Part shown: positions 41,798 through 51,506 of the stretch, piece by piece
How positions within the stretch are numbered: the first letter of the stretch is position 1
Layout: each line of letters starts with the position of its first letter
DNA from: Shinella daejeonensis
GTDB taxonomy: Bacteria; Pseudomonadota; Alphaproteobacteria; Rhizobiales; Rhizobiaceae
Direction of reading: 5' to 3'
Length of the DNA stretch: 64,000 nt
Assembly (NCBI RefSeq): GCF_024281235.1
Contig: NZ_JAHWXY010000002.1
Span: forward strand, 372,001 to 436,000
The notes under the pieces: generated by a model
The model's input: only the letters and a program-made list of their open reading frames with translations
Database searches by the model: none
What the model was told of the DNA's origin: nothing
Translations under genes and position numbers: made by a program

Positions 41798-43003
41798 TCA
41801 GAATTCGAGTTTGGCAACGGCCGCAGCGATGCGCCGCACCGCCTCGCTCAGGATCGCCTCGGAGGTGGCGGTGGAGATGCGGAAGAAGGGCGACAGACCG
41901 TAGGCAGTGCCCGGAACGGCCGCCACATGCCCCTCGTCGAGAAGATATTTCGCGACCGCGACATCGTCGTCCAGGATCCGGCCGGCGGGAGTCCGGGCGC
42001 CAATCAGCGCGGCGCAGCCGATATAGGCATAAAAGGCGCCCTCCGGCGGGTCGAGGCTGAGCGCATTGATTTTCGCGATGCCCGCGACGACGAGATCGCG
42101 GCGGCGCTCGAACGCCGTGCGAAACGCCGCGACGCAATCCTGCGGGCCTTCCAGTGCTGCCTTGGCGGCGATCTGCGCCGGTGCGGAGACGGAGGTGCAG
42201 GACTGGCTCTGGATCGTCGCCATCGCCCTGATCAGGTCCTTCGGGCCGGCGGCATAGCCGACCCGCCAGCCGGTCATGGCATAGGCCTTGGACATGCCGT
42301 TGACGATCAACGAGCGATCGCGCAATTCCGGGCAGGCCGCGCCGAAGGAAACGAACGTGCGGCCGTCGAAGATGATGTGCTCGTAGATCTCGTCCGAGAG
42401 GATCATGACCTTGGGATACCGGGCGAGCACCGCGCCCAGCGCCTTCAACTGCGCCTCGCTATAGACCGCGCCCGACGGGTTGCCCGGCATGTTGAGGAAC
42501 AGCCAGCGGGTCTTTTCGGTAAGCGCCGCCGCCAGCACCTCCGGCGTCAGGCGAAACCCGTTCTCGGCCGCGCAGGCCGGGGTGACGGGCACGCCGCCGA
42601 AGAGCTTCACCATTTCCGGATAGGAGACGAAATAGGGGGCGGGCAGGATCGCCTCGTCGCCCTCCTCCACGGTCGCCATCAGCGCGTTGAAGATGATCTG
42701 CTTGGCCCCGTTGGCGACCGCGATCTCGTCGATGGCATAATCGAGGCCGTTTTCTCGGCTGAACTTGGCGGCGATCGCCTTGCGCAGTTCCATCGTGCCG
42801 AGCGAGGCGGTGTAGAGCATGCGCTCCTTGCGCGCCGCCTCGAACGCGGCCTCGGTGACGTGGGCGGGAGCGGGAAAGTCCGGCTCGCCGAGGCCGAGGT
42901 CGATCACGTCCACCCCGGTCGCCGCCAGATCCCTGGCGGCCTGCGAGACGGCCATGGAGGCGGAAGGTTTCACGGCGGAAAGCCGGCTGGCGATATGGCT
43001 CAT
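41798..43003 (-). CDS. Class I PLP-dependent aminotransferase (AspC type)
   Basis: 401 residues. GLGEPDFPAPAHV near residue 38, NGAKQIIFNALMA, LNMPGNPSGAVYS near residue 170, LSDEIYEHIIFDG, and the PLP lysine in VNGMSKAYAMTGWRVGY (near 236) are all conserved. FFRISTATSE near the end carries the carboxylate-binding arginine. It transfers an amino group from an aspartate- or aromatic-like donor to a keto acid. Its start overlaps the HyuB stop by 4 bases. Confidence 0.92.
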   Translation of the reverse strand: MSHIASRLSAVKPSASMAVSQAARDLAATGVDVIDLGLGEPDFPAPAHVTEAAFEAARKERMLYTASLGTMELRKAIAAKFSRENGLDYAIDEIAVANGAKQIIFNALMATVEEGDEAILPAPYFVSYPEMVKLFGGVPVTPACAAENGFRLTPEVLAAALTEKTRWLFLNMPGNPSGAVYSEAQLKALGAVLARYPKVMILSDEIYEHIIFDGRTFVSFGAACPELRDRSLIVNGMSKAYAMTGWRVGYAAGPKDLIRAMATIQSQSCTSVSAPAQIAAKAALEGPQDCVAAFRTAFERRRDLVVAGIAKINALSLDPPEGAFYAYIGCAALIGARTPAGRILDDDVAVAKYLLDEGHVAAVPGTAYGLSPFFRISTATSEAILSEAVRRIAAAVAKLEF

Positions 43004-44619
43004 CGTTTCTTCTCCGTCACGTAACCCTTGGACAGGTCTTCGGCCCTGGCTTCGGCCGAGCGCTCGGCCGGGTTTCCGAACCCGCCGCCGCCCGGCAGTT
43101 CCAGCACCAGCCGGCGGCCCGTCGGCACATGTTGCCAGCCCTTGGAGCGCACCGTCGTTCCATCGTCGAGCCTTGCCGAACCCGGTGCGCCGTCCTCGCC
43201 GCCATCGCGCCCGCGCGGCGGTGTCGCGATCCGGTCGAACATTGCCGAGAAGTCGAACTCATGGCCCTCCGCCGGCGCGATCTCGATAATCTGGCCGAGG
43301 CCGCCGCGATACTTGCCCGCGCCGCCGGAATCGGGACGCAGTTCCTTGCGCCAGACGACGATGGGGCCGGTATGCTCGGTCGCCTCGATCGGCATGGTAT
43401 GCACGCCCGAAGGAAACGCCGTCGACGACAGGCCGTCAATACAAGGCCGCGCACCCATGCCGCCCGAATTGAACATCAGCACCTCCGCGCGCCGCCCGGA
43501 CGTTCCGGCAAGCGGGCGGGCCGAAATATGAATATTCCACAGGGCCGCCGCGCCCTCGGCGAGAATCTTGCCGGGCAGCGCCTTGGCCAGCGCGCCGAGC
43601 ACGAGATCCGGCACCATGTGGCCGATGACATGGCGCACCGAAACCGGCGCCGGCCGCTCCGCGTTGAGGATATTGACCGGCGAGGAAACATTGAAGACGG
43701 CGAGAGAGGCCGCATTGTTCGGAATATCGGGCGCCACCACGCATTTCAGCGCGTAGCTGGCATAGGCCTTGGTGTAGATCAGCGGCACGTTGATGCCCCA
43801 GCGGCTCATGGCGTCCGTGCCGGAAAAATCGACGTTGACGCCCGTATCGGTAATCGAGACCTCGGCCGCAAGCCTGATCGGCTCGTCATAGCCGTCCGTC
43901 AGCATGTCGTTCGTCCATGACCCCTTCGGCAGGCCGGCGATCCGCTCCATCGTCGCCGCATGCGTACGCGACAGGATGAAATCGCCGAGCGTATCGAGAT
44001 TGTCGTAGCCGACCTCATCCAGCATCTCGATCAATCGCTTGTGGCCGACGTCGTTGCAGGCGGCGAGCGAATAGAAATCGCCGATCACCTGGTTCGGCTC
44101 GCGCACATTGAGGCGCAGGATCTTCAGGAGATCCCGGTTCACCGTGCCGCGTTCGGCGAATTTCATGATCGGGATCTGGATGCCTTCCTCATAGACCGAC
44201 TTGCCATCGGCCCCAAAGCCGCGCCCGCCGACATCCACCACATGCGCCGTGCAGGCGAAGAAACCGATCAGTTCGTCGCCCCTGAACGAGGGCGAGACCA
44301 TGGTGATGTCGTGCAGGTGGCCGGTGCCTTTCCACGGATCGTTGGTGACGTAGGTATCGCCCGGATACATCTCCTCGCGCGGGATTTCGGCGATGAAGTG
44401 CAGAACCGCCTCGGCCATGGTGTTGACATGGCCCGGCGTGCCGGTGACGGCCTGCGCCAGCATCTCACCCTTCGCGTTGTAGACGCCGGCCGAAAGGTCA
44501 CCCGCCTCGCGGACGGACGTGGAGAACGCGGTGCGCAGCAGCGTCAGCGCCTGTTCCTCGACGACCGAGATCAGGCGGTTCCACATGACCTGCATGCGAA
44601 TTTCATTGATATCGCTCAT
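43000..44619 (-). CDS. Hydantoinase/oxoprolinase B-type subunit (HyuB)
   Basis: 539 residues from ATG 44619 (MSDINEIRMQVMWNRLISVVEEQA), 2 bases after the HyuA stop. EQALTLLRTAFSTSVREAGDLSAGVY and GTPGHVNTMAEAVLHF are the family N-terminus, YVTNDPWKGTGHLHD carries the conserved metal-site segment, and PGGGGFGNPAER closes the protein. With HyuA it forms an ATP-dependent amidohydrolase acting on hydantoins, 5-oxoproline or, in acetone carboxylase relatives, carboxylation substrates. The specific substrate is not known. Confidence 0.9.
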   Translation of the reverse strand: MSDINEIRMQVMWNRLISVVEEQALTLLRTAFSTSVREAGDLSAGVYNAKGEMLAQAVTGTPGHVNTMAEAVLHFIAEIPREEMYPGDTYVTNDPWKGTGHLHDITMVSPSFRGDELIGFFACTAHVVDVGGRGFGADGKSVYEEGIQIPIMKFAERGTVNRDLLKILRLNVREPNQVIGDFYSLAACNDVGHKRLIEMLDEVGYDNLDTLGDFILSRTHAATMERIAGLPKGSWTNDMLTDGYDEPIRLAAEVSITDTGVNVDFSGTDAMSRWGINVPLIYTKAYASYALKCVVAPDIPNNAASLAVFNVSSPVNILNAERPAPVSVRHVIGHMVPDLVLGALAKALPGKILAEGAAALWNIHISARPLAGTSGRRAEVLMFNSGGMGARPCIDGLSSTAFPSGVHTMPIEATEHTGPIVVWRKELRPDSGGAGKYRGGLGQIIEIAPAEGHEFDFSAMFDRIATPPRGRDGGEDGAPGSARLDDGTTVRSKGWQHVPTGRRLVLELPGGGGFGNPAERSAEARAEDLSKGYVTEKKR

Positions 44620-44621
44620 GA

Positions 44622-46700
44622 TCACTGATCCTTGCGCACGAGAAGAATGGTGCCGTCGATCTGGATGACGGCATCGAACGGCGACGTGACGATCGTCGAA
44701 GTTTCCCGTTCGACGATGACGGCGGGACCCGTCACGCATGCACCGGGCGACAGCGTGTCGCGCGGCACGATCGCTGTTTCCAGTGTTTTGCCCGAAGCCG
44801 GATCGAAGACGGCTCTCGTCGCGGGTACGGCCATCGGGGCGCCGCCCGTTTCAAGGGCAAAGCGCTCACCGTCGGGGCGAACGTCCTGCGCCTTGACGGA
44901 CCAGGTGACGAATTCGATTTCCGGACCTTCGACCGCACGGCCGAAGAACTGCGCGTATCGCTCCTTGAAGGCCGCTTCGATCATCACCGTATCCGCACCC
45001 GTGAAGGCGCGGTCGGGCAGCGGCACGGGGATTTCCCAACCCTGGCCTGCGTAGCGCATGAACACGGTGACTTCACGCACGATCGTGCCATCCGTTCCGG
45101 CGCGCACGAAGCCTTCGGCCGTCGCCTTCAGGTCGTCGAGCATGACGTTGATCGCCGCGGCATCGAACGTCGACAGACGCATGATCTTGGAGGCAAGCGC
45201 TTCATAGCCGAACGGCGCCTTGAGGAAGCCGATGGCCGAACCGACGCCCGCACCTTGCGGAATGAGGCACTGGTTCACACCGAGCTTCTCGCAAAGACGA
45301 GCCGCGTGCAAAGGCGCAGCGCCGCCGAAGGCGATCATGATGTTGTCCGAAATATTCTTGCCGTTTTCGACCGCATGGACGCGCGCCGCATTGGCCATGT
45401 TCTCATCCACCACCTCGACGATGCCGAAGGCCGCGGCCTCGGGGGCGAGCTTCAGCTTCTCGCCCACATCGCGCGCGATCGCGGCACTGGCGTTTTCGAC
45501 CGAAAGCCTGATCTTGCCACCGGCGAAATTATCGGGGTCGAGCTTGCCGAGCACGAGATCGGCATCGGTGATCGCCGGCCGTTCGCCGCCACGCTGGTAG
45601 CAGGCCGGACCTGGCTCCGAGGCTGCCGATTCCGGACCGGCCTGGATGCGGCCCATGGCATCGACCCAGGCGATGGACCCGCCGCCCGCGCCGATTTCGA
45701 TCATCTCGATCACCGGAATGGAGATCGGCATGCCCGAGCCCTTGCAGAAACGATAGGTGCGGGCGACCTCGAAGGTGCGCGCCGTTTGGGGTTGGTAGTC
45801 CTCGATCAGGCAGATCTTCGCCGTCGTGCCGCCCATATCGTAGGAGACCACGCGGTCGAGGCTGAAGCGACGGGCGATGTCGGCGGCGAAGATCGCTCCG
45901 CCGGCAGGTCCCGATTCGACGAGGCGGACCGGGAATTCGGAGGCCGTCTCCACCGAGATGAGCCCGCCACCGGAATGGATCATGAAGACCGGGCATTCCG
46001 CGCCCATCTCCTTCAGCCGCACCTGTAGGCGCGAGAGGTAGTCCGCCATCTGCGGCCGCACATAAGCATTGGCGCAAACCGTATTGAAACGCTCGAATTC
46101 GCGCATCTGCGGCGACACTTCCGCCGAAATCGAGATCGGGATCGAGAGTTTCTTCGACAGGATCTCGCGGGCGCGCTGCTCATGCGCCGGATTCATGTAG
46201 GAATGGATGAAACCGATGGCGACGGCCTTGAAGCCGCGTTCCTCGATAACGTCGGCAAGCGCTTCCAGCGCCGCTTCATCGAGCGCCTGAAGCTCCCTGC
46301 CCTGCGCGTCGATGCGGCCCTTGACCGGGAAGCGGTCCTCGCGCGGGATCAGCGGCTTCGGCAGGACGAGGCTGAGATCGTACTGCTCGAAACGGTTTTC
46401 CGTGCGCATCTCGATGACGTCGCGGAAACCCTCCGTGGTCACGAGCGCCGTCCTGGCGCCACGGCGCTCGATGAGCGCATTGGTGGCGAGCGTCGTGCCG
46501 TGGATAACGATGTCGATATCGCGCAGTGTGATGCCCGCATCCCGGACGACGATCCCGATACCATCGAGGATCGCCTGCTCGGGGGCGGAATAATTGGTCA
46601 GCACCTTGGTGGAGAAGAGCTTGCCGCGCACATCGAGCGCGATGTCGGTAAAGGTGCCGCCGATATCGGCGCCGAGGCGGATGTCGTGACGCTGTGTCAT
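44622..46700 (-). CDS. Hydantoinase/oxoprolinase A-type subunit (HyuA)
   Basis: 692 residues. The ASKHA ATPase begins LGADIGGTFTDIALD, with VIHGTTLATNALIERRG near residue 68, VESGPAGGAIFAADIA, VSYDMGGTTAKICL as the second phosphate loop, and AFGGAAPLHAARLCEKLG near 470. The C-terminal beta-rich domain is complete. It starts on the ATGA overlap with the ThDP enzyme stop. Its pairing with HyuB and a racemase-family gene upstream argues for a hydantoin- or lactam-like substrate. Confidence 0.92.
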   Translation of the reverse strand: MTQRHDIRLGADIGGTFTDIALDVRGKLFSTKVLTNYSAPEQAILDGIGIVVRDAGITLRDIDIVIHGTTLATNALIERRGARTALVTTEGFRDVIEMRTENRFEQYDLSLVLPKPLIPREDRFPVKGRIDAQGRELQALDEAALEALADVIEERGFKAVAIGFIHSYMNPAHEQRAREILSKKLSIPISISAEVSPQMREFERFNTVCANAYVRPQMADYLSRLQVRLKEMGAECPVFMIHSGGGLISVETASEFPVRLVESGPAGGAIFAADIARRFSLDRVVSYDMGGTTAKICLIEDYQPQTARTFEVARTYRFCKGSGMPISIPVIEMIEIGAGGGSIAWVDAMGRIQAGPESAASEPGPACYQRGGERPAITDADLVLGKLDPDNFAGGKIRLSVENASAAIARDVGEKLKLAPEAAAFGIVEVVDENMANAARVHAVENGKNISDNIMIAFGGAAPLHAARLCEKLGVNQCLIPQGAGVGSAIGFLKAPFGYEALASKIMRLSTFDAAAINVMLDDLKATAEGFVRAGTDGTIVREVTVFMRYAGQGWEIPVPLPDRAFTGADTVMIEAAFKERYAQFFGRAVEGPEIEFVTWSVKAQDVRPDGERFALETGGAPMAVPATRAVFDPASGKTLETAIVPRDTLSPGACVTGPAVIVERETSTIVTSPFDAVIQIDGTILLVRKDQ

Positions 46701-48373
46701 GCGGTTTCCTTTGCAGAAAGGGCGGCCTTGCGCATCTGGCTCAATGTCTGGCGCGGGCTCAGCGCTTCAGGCGAAATGGCAAGGTCGAGGAGAGCGCCGG
46801 TCTTCGACGCCCGGGCGCGCTCGAATGCGGCCGGAAAGTCCGCTGTGGCTTCCACGCGCTCGGCATGGAAACCGTATGATTTCGCCAGCGCCACGAAATC
46901 CGGATTGACCATCGTCGTGCCGGAGACGCGCTCCGGGTAATGCCGCTCCTGATGGGCGCGGATCGTGCCGTAGATGCCGTTGTTGACGAGCAGGATGATC
47001 GGCTGCGCCCCATGCTGAAGGGCGGTCGCCAGTTCCTGGCAGTTCATCTGGAAGTCGCCGTCGCCGGCAAAGCAGACGACGGTGCGCTCGGGATGGACGA
47101 CCTTGGCGGCGACGGCCGCCGGAACGCCGTAGCCCATCGCGCCCGATTGCGGGGCGAGAAGGCGCGCCTTCGGCCCGAATTTGAAGAATTTATTGGGCCA
47201 GACCGTGAAATTGCCCGCGCCGTTGGTCAGGATCACATCCTCCGGCAGGACATCGTTCAGATGGGCCGTGACCTTGCCCATGTCGACCGGTGACGGCAGG
47301 TCGGGAAGATCGAAGCCCTTTTCGTAAGCCGTGCGTCCCCTGGCCCGCCATTCCGCCCACCCGCCCTTGACGGGTTCGAAAGTGCCCAGCGCCTGCGCGA
47401 AGGCATTCGGGCCGGCATGGATGCCGAGCGCCGGCCGGTAGACCTTGCCGATCTCCAGTTCCGAGCCGTGGACATGGATGATCCGCTGGAGCGGCTGCGG
47501 CACGTCGAACAGCGTATAGCCGTCCGTGGAATTCTCTCCGAAGCGGTTATTGATCGCGAGGATCACATCGGCTTCGCGCAGCAGTTCCTTCACGGACGCA
47601 ACCATGCCGACGCCGGCTTCGCCGCAGAAGGTCGGCGAGGCGTTGTCATACTGGTCCTGGTAGCGGAAGACGGAAACGACCGGGATGTCGGACGCTTCGG
47701 CAAAGCGCTGGACGGCGGCCATCGAGCCTTCGGCCCAGTTGCAGCCGCCGTAGAGAACGACGGGACGTTCCGCGCCCGCCAGCATTTCACGCAGGCGCAG
47801 CATGGCCGTAGCCGACGGCGCGGGCTCGGCGATCTCGACGGGACCGGAAAGCGACGCCATCCCGGTGAGCGAGGTCAGCATATCCTCCGGCAGCGCGATC
47901 ACGACCGGGCCGGGACGGCCCGAAACCGCAAGCGTCCAGGCGCGCGACAGGATTTCCGGGATGCGCTCGACCTGATCGATCTCGACGGCCCATTTGACCA
48001 TGGTTCCGAAGACCGCCTTGTAATCGACCTCCTGAAACGCCTCGCGACCCTTCATGTCGGTTCCGACCTGGCCGACAAAGAGGATCATCGGCGCGGAATC
48101 CTGCATGGCGGTATGCACGCCGATCGAGGCATTGGTGGCGCCGGGGCCGCGGGTCACGAAGCAGATGCCGGGCTGGCCGGTCAGCTTGCCATAGGCAGCC
48201 GCCATGTAAGCCGCGCCCCCTTCATTGCGGCACAGAACATAGTCGAGGCGCCCCCCGGTGTCGTGCAGTGCGTCGAGCACGGCGAGATAGCTTTCCCCCG
48301 GCACCCCGAAGCTCTTCGTCGCCCCCAGCGCCAAGAGGCACTCGACGAGCAACTGCCCTCCGTTACGTTCCAT
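46697..48373 (-). CDS. Thiamine-diphosphate enzyme, acetolactate-synthase-like
   Basis: 558 residues in the three-domain layout. The PYR domain has CRNEGGAAYMAAAYGKLTG with the cofactor-activating Glu near residue 50. The central domain is Rossmann-like (VVLYGGCNWAEGSM). The PP domain has the ThDP motif GDGDFQMNCQELATALQHGAQPIILLVNN. No anabolic ilvN partner is present and the context is catabolic, so a decarboxylase or carboligase acting on a 2-keto acid is more likely than acetolactate synthesis. It overlaps the SDR-like gene by 11 bases. Confidence 0.87.
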   Translation of the reverse strand: MERNGGQLLVECLLALGATKSFGVPGESYLAVLDALHDTGGRLDYVLCRNEGGAAYMAAAYGKLTGQPGICFVTRGPGATNASIGVHTAMQDSAPMILFVGQVGTDMKGREAFQEVDYKAVFGTMVKWAVEIDQVERIPEILSRAWTLAVSGRPGPVVIALPEDMLTSLTGMASLSGPVEIAEPAPSATAMLRLREMLAGAERPVVLYGGCNWAEGSMAAVQRFAEASDIPVVSVFRYQDQYDNASPTFCGEAGVGMVASVKELLREADVILAINNRFGENSTDGYTLFDVPQPLQRIIHVHGSELEIGKVYRPALGIHAGPNAFAQALGTFEPVKGGWAEWRARGRTAYEKGFDLPDLPSPVDMGKVTAHLNDVLPEDVILTNGAGNFTVWPNKFFKFGPKARLLAPQSGAMGYGVPAAVAAKVVHPERTVVCFAGDGDFQMNCQELATALQHGAQPIILLVNNGIYGTIRAHQERHYPERVSGTTMVNPDFVALAKSYGFHAERVEATADFPAAFERARASKTGALLDLAISPEALSPRQTLSQMRKAALSAKETA

Positions 48374-48971
48374 TTCCGTGTCCCTGTTTCATGATTTGAG
48401 ATTGAAAGCCGGATGTCGACAACAGGCCAAGAACCTGTGCGCCCAAATGCTGGAATGGCGACTTTCCCGAAGAGAGGCGATGAACGGATACCCCGCTGCC
48501 CCGGAGTTCGTCGGCAAGAGCCCGCGAGAACCCGTCGAGCGCCCCTGCTGCGGTCCGTTCGATTGTGCTTTTCGCGTCACGGTCATCCACGGAGAGCATG
48601 ACGAGCACTCCGCGACCGCGTTCGATCATCGAAGGCAGGACGGCACGCGTGATATGCACGGTGGCGGACAGATTGACTTCGAGAGCCATGTCGACGTCGG
48701 CTTCCGCTAGAGCGAGAAAACGGGTTTCCTCCGGCCATCGGAGTGCTGCATGGACGAGAACATCCGGCTCCAGGCCTTCCGTAACGACGCGAACGTATTC
48801 GCGATCCGTCAGGTCCATGGCCAGCGGCACGATCCCGTACTCGCCACGCATCTCGTCAAGCGCGATACGATCGCGGCCGAGCGCATGCACTTCCCAACCA
48901 TCTTTTGCCAGTGTCGTTGCGATCGCGCGTCCGGGAGCACGCGTCGCCCCCGTAACCAGTGCTTTCATCAT
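48363..48971 (-). CDS. SDR-like protein lacking the catalytic Y-x-x-x-K segment
   Basis: 202 residues from ATG 48971 (or 48968), with GGAG upstream. The Rossmann start is ALVTGATRAPGRAIATTLA, with the second conserved Gly region altered to A-P-G. The catalytic-region strand LVMLSVDDRD is present. Where a classical SDR has Y-x-x-x-K followed by A-L-D-G-F-S-R-A-L, this protein reads ERTAAGALDGFSRALADEL, as if about five residues with the Tyr and Lys had been deleted. It is therefore unlikely to be an ordinary dehydrogenase; it may bind nucleotide or be decaying. It is coupled to the ThDP gene. Confidence 0.75.
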   Translation of the reverse strand: MMKALVTGATRAPGRAIATTLAKDGWEVHALGRDRIALDEMRGEYGIVPLAMDLTDREYVRVVTEGLEPDVLVHAALRWPEETRFLALAEADVDMALEVNLSATVHITRAVLPSMIERGRGVLVMLSVDDRDAKSTIERTAAGALDGFSRALADELRGSGVSVHRLSSGKSPFQHLGAQVLGLLSTSGFQSQIMKQGHGNGT

Positions 48972-49090
48972 CACACGAACTCCATGAGGCGGGTTAGACG
49001 ATGCCTGCGGATGCCCGTGCACGAAACGAAGAAATTGGTGCGCTTAGACAAGTTCTTCTTGTTTCTCGCAGGCCCTGTCGACAGGCGCGT

Positions 49091-49822
49091 TCAGACCCAT
49101 CCGGCATAGCGGTTGCGGACGAGCGACGCGTGGACATAGTCGATCATCGTGATGAAATCGAACACCGGCAAACCCGTCGCCTTCTGGACATCGTGGGCAT
49201 AGGGCGGAAGATCCGAGCATTCGAGGAGAATGGCGCCGAGGTCGGGATGCCGGCGTTGCAAGCCGGTCGCGACATCGACGACACCTTCTCTCACGGCATC
49301 ATCGTCGAGCGTTCCATCCGGGAAGAATATTGCCTGCCTGAAGGCCTCGCAATTTTCCATTCCGCCGACCGCCAGCGGCGTTTCGCGCGCAATCCCGCTT
49401 TTAGCAAGATGCTCTTCCGTGAGGTTCGCGCTATCGGCCGAGATGATCCCGACCCGTTTTCCGGTGATGGTATGGATGAAGGGAACCTGCAACAGGCTGG
49501 ACATGAAGACCGGTATGTCGACGGCCGCGGCGATCTCCTTCTGGAACAGCGCCATGAACCCGCAAGCACCGGTAATCGCCCTCACGCCCTCCGCCTCCAG
49601 CTTCCGGGCCGCGGCGATGAACAGATCCAGAAGCGCCGGGTCCCGGTCAAAGATGAGGCGGTGATTGTCGGCCCCTTCCACAACGGCGTAACGAACGGGA
49701 AAGGAGAAGGTCGTCGCATTGGCGACGTTGCCGGGAATATAGGGATACTCGCAGTCCAGCACCATGATGCCAACGGTTTCACCGGTCCAGTTCTGCCTTC
49801 TCGATCGTGTCGTATAAATCAT
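49091..49822 (-). CDS. Aspartate/glutamate/hydantoin racemase family protein
   Basis: 243 residues. The two catalytic cysteines of the cofactor-independent racemase family are visible in AITGACGFMALFQ (near residue 87) and LLECSDLPPY (near 200), each in one half of the pseudo-symmetric fold. GNVANATTFSFPV and VFDFITMIDYVH are further family-like segments. A hydantoin racemase would fit the HyuAB genes downstream, though maleate isomerase or aspartate racemase activity cannot be excluded. It is separated by 119 bp from the SDR-like gene. Confidence 0.82.
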   Translation of the reverse strand: MIYTTRSRRQNWTGETVGIMVLDCEYPYIPGNVANATTFSFPVRYAVVEGADNHRLIFDRDPALLDLFIAAARKLEAEGVRAITGACGFMALFQKEIAAAVDIPVFMSSLLQVPFIHTITGKRVGIISADSANLTEEHLAKSGIARETPLAVGGMENCEAFRQAIFFPDGTLDDDAVREGVVDVATGLQRRHPDLGAILLECSDLPPYAHDVQKATGLPVFDFITMIDYVHASLVRNRYAGWV

Positions 49823-49864
49823 CGTTCAGCCTTGTGAGACCACCGGCCCTGACAAAAGGGAAAG

Positions 49865-49885
49865 AGCAATTCCGGCATGCGCCGT
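49865..49885. repeat. Fragment of the dispersed repeat
   Basis: GAGCAATTCCGGCATGCGCC resembles the first block (CAATTCCGGTGAAATC) of the repeat at 28497. The rest of the element is missing. Confidence 0.4.
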
Positions 49886-49981
49886 CCCGCGCGCGCGATA
49901 TTTGTCGCTCGCACGATGTCGGGACTGGCCGGTGCAGATGCGGGCGCTCGCCCGATTGACGTGAGCGAGCGCCCCTTGCGG

Positions 49982-50824
49982 TTACTTGATCAGGCGCGGT
50001 TCGCCGACGTCGGCCGCACTCCTTTGAAGCCCGGACTTCTCGAGAATCTCGACCAGCTTGCCGGAGGACCGGATTTCCGCCAGGTCCGCATTCACCGCGG
50101 CAAGCAGATCGGCGTTGTCCTTCGACAGCGGAAGACCCGCCTGTGCGGCATTCACCGAAGCCTGAACGCGTTCGTCCTTCTCCGCCACTTTGAGCTGGAT
50201 GCCCTTCAGCGCGCTGCCGCTCTGCTGTGCCGCGGCGCCGACGCCGAGGCCGTCGATGGCGACCTGGATACGGCCGGTATCGAGATCCTGGTAGAGAGCG
50301 ACGTAGTTGTTGTAGAGCTTCAGGTCCTCGCCGAGGATCGCTTTCAGTTCATCCACCCAGAGATAGCCCTGAACCGTGCCCACGGAATGGCCCTTCAGGT
50401 CTTCGATCTTGCTGATCCCGTCCCTGGAGAAGATCCCCATTTCATCGAGATACAGCGGGTCGGAGATCGCAACGACTGCGGCACGCGCCTCGGTGCGATA
50501 GTAGTTGCCGATGGCGACGTCGGTGCGGCCGGAGGAAACGTAGGGGACAGCCGTGGCATATTCCACCTTCGTGACCTTGATCTTCAGGCATTCCATTTCA
50601 GCGATCGCAGTGACGATATCACCGTCGATACCGCTGACCTCGTTTTCTCCCTTCGGGATCGAGAAGGGAGGGAATGTCGGTGCGGATACGGTGAGATATC
50701 CTTCCTCGACCGTCTTGAAAGCGTGCTTGGGCGTGCATTCCTGCGCATTCGAGCTGGTTGCAAACGCCACGCCCGAAGCAGCGACGAGCATGCAGAGCGC
50801 CGAGCGGCTGGTGATATTGTTCAT
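49982..50824 (-). CDS. Polar amino-acid-type ABC substrate-binding protein
   Basis: 280 residues. The Sec signal peptide (SALCMLVAASGVAFATSSNAQE) cleaves near residue 27. SBP family 3 blocks are YLTVSAPTFPPFSIPKGENEVSGIDGDIV split over residues 43-72, VPYVSSGRTDVAIGNYYRT and VGTVQGYLWVDEL. The family binds amino acids, opines and related ligands. It supplies the HyuAB/ThDP pathway with its substrate by inference from the operon order (uptake genes first, enzymes after). Confidence 0.9.
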   Translation of the reverse strand: MNNITSRSALCMLVAASGVAFATSSNAQECTPKHAFKTVEEGYLTVSAPTFPPFSIPKGENEVSGIDGDIVTAIAEMECLKIKVTKVEYATAVPYVSSGRTDVAIGNYYRTEARAAVVAISDPLYLDEMGIFSRDGISKIEDLKGHSVGTVQGYLWVDELKAILGEDLKLYNNYVALYQDLDTGRIQVAIDGLGVGAAAQQSGSALKGIQLKVAEKDERVQASVNAAQAGLPLSKDNADLLAAVNADLAEIRSSGKLVEILEKSGLQRSAADVGEPRLIK

Positions 50825-50855
50825 GAAATTCCCCTTTTCCGTTTGTGATGGCCGA

Positions 50856-51506
50856 TTAAGACGCCGCCCGTGCCTCGACCCAGCTCACGATCAGGGTCGC
50901 GGGCACACAGACCGCGAGATAGAGAAGGCCTGCAAGTGTCAATGCGGGCAGGTATTGGAACGTGTTCGTCCCAATTTCGTAGGCGCGGCTGGTCAGCTCC
51001 GGCAGCGCGATTGCAAAACACAGCGACGTCGTCTGGAAGATCAGGATCGCAAATCCAAGAAGCGCCGGGATCGCGATGCGCAGTCCCTGGGGCAGGACGA
51101 CGAAACGCATCGTGTCGAGCCGCGTCATCCCGGTCGCCAGAGCCGCCTCGCTCTGTCCCGCGGGGACGGACTGGAGCCCGGCGCGGATGATCTCGCTCGA
51201 ATAGGCCGCCGTCGACCAACTGAGGGCGGCGACGCTTGCGGCAAACGACGAGAATACCAGGCCCGTCGACGGCAGGCCGAAATAGGCGAATTGAAGCAGC
51301 ACCAGCGACGGCGCCCCACGCCCGATTTCAACGACGGCAAGCGCACCATAGCGGACCGCCCTGCTGCGCGAGATCACGCCCAGCGACAGCAGAAATCCAA
51401 GCGGCAACCCGATCAGCAGACTTGCGACCGTAACGCCGAGGCTGAGCTTGAGACCATTCCAGAGGTGCGGCAGCCAGTTTCCCGCTTGTTCGAAAAGGAC
51501 GTTCAT
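50856..51506 (-). CDS. Polar amino-acid-type ABC permease
   Basis: 216 residues from ATG 51506 (MNVLFEQAGNWLPHLWNGLKLSLGVTVASL), which overlaps the previous permease stop by 4 bases (ATGA); the longer frame to 52019 is antisense-like noise. The EAA loop is EAALATGMTRLDTMRFVVLPQ near residue 130, and VVEIGRGAPSLVLLQFAYFGLP is the PAAT permease block. Confidence 0.9.
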   Translation of the reverse strand: MNVLFEQAGNWLPHLWNGLKLSLGVTVASLLIGLPLGFLLSLGVISRSRAVRYGALAVVEIGRGAPSLVLLQFAYFGLPSTGLVFSSFAASVAALSWSTAAYSSEIIRAGLQSVPAGQSEAALATGMTRLDTMRFVVLPQGLRIAIPALLGFAILIFQTTSLCFAIALPELTSRAYEIGTNTFQYLPALTLAGLLYLAVCVPATLIVSWVEARAAS

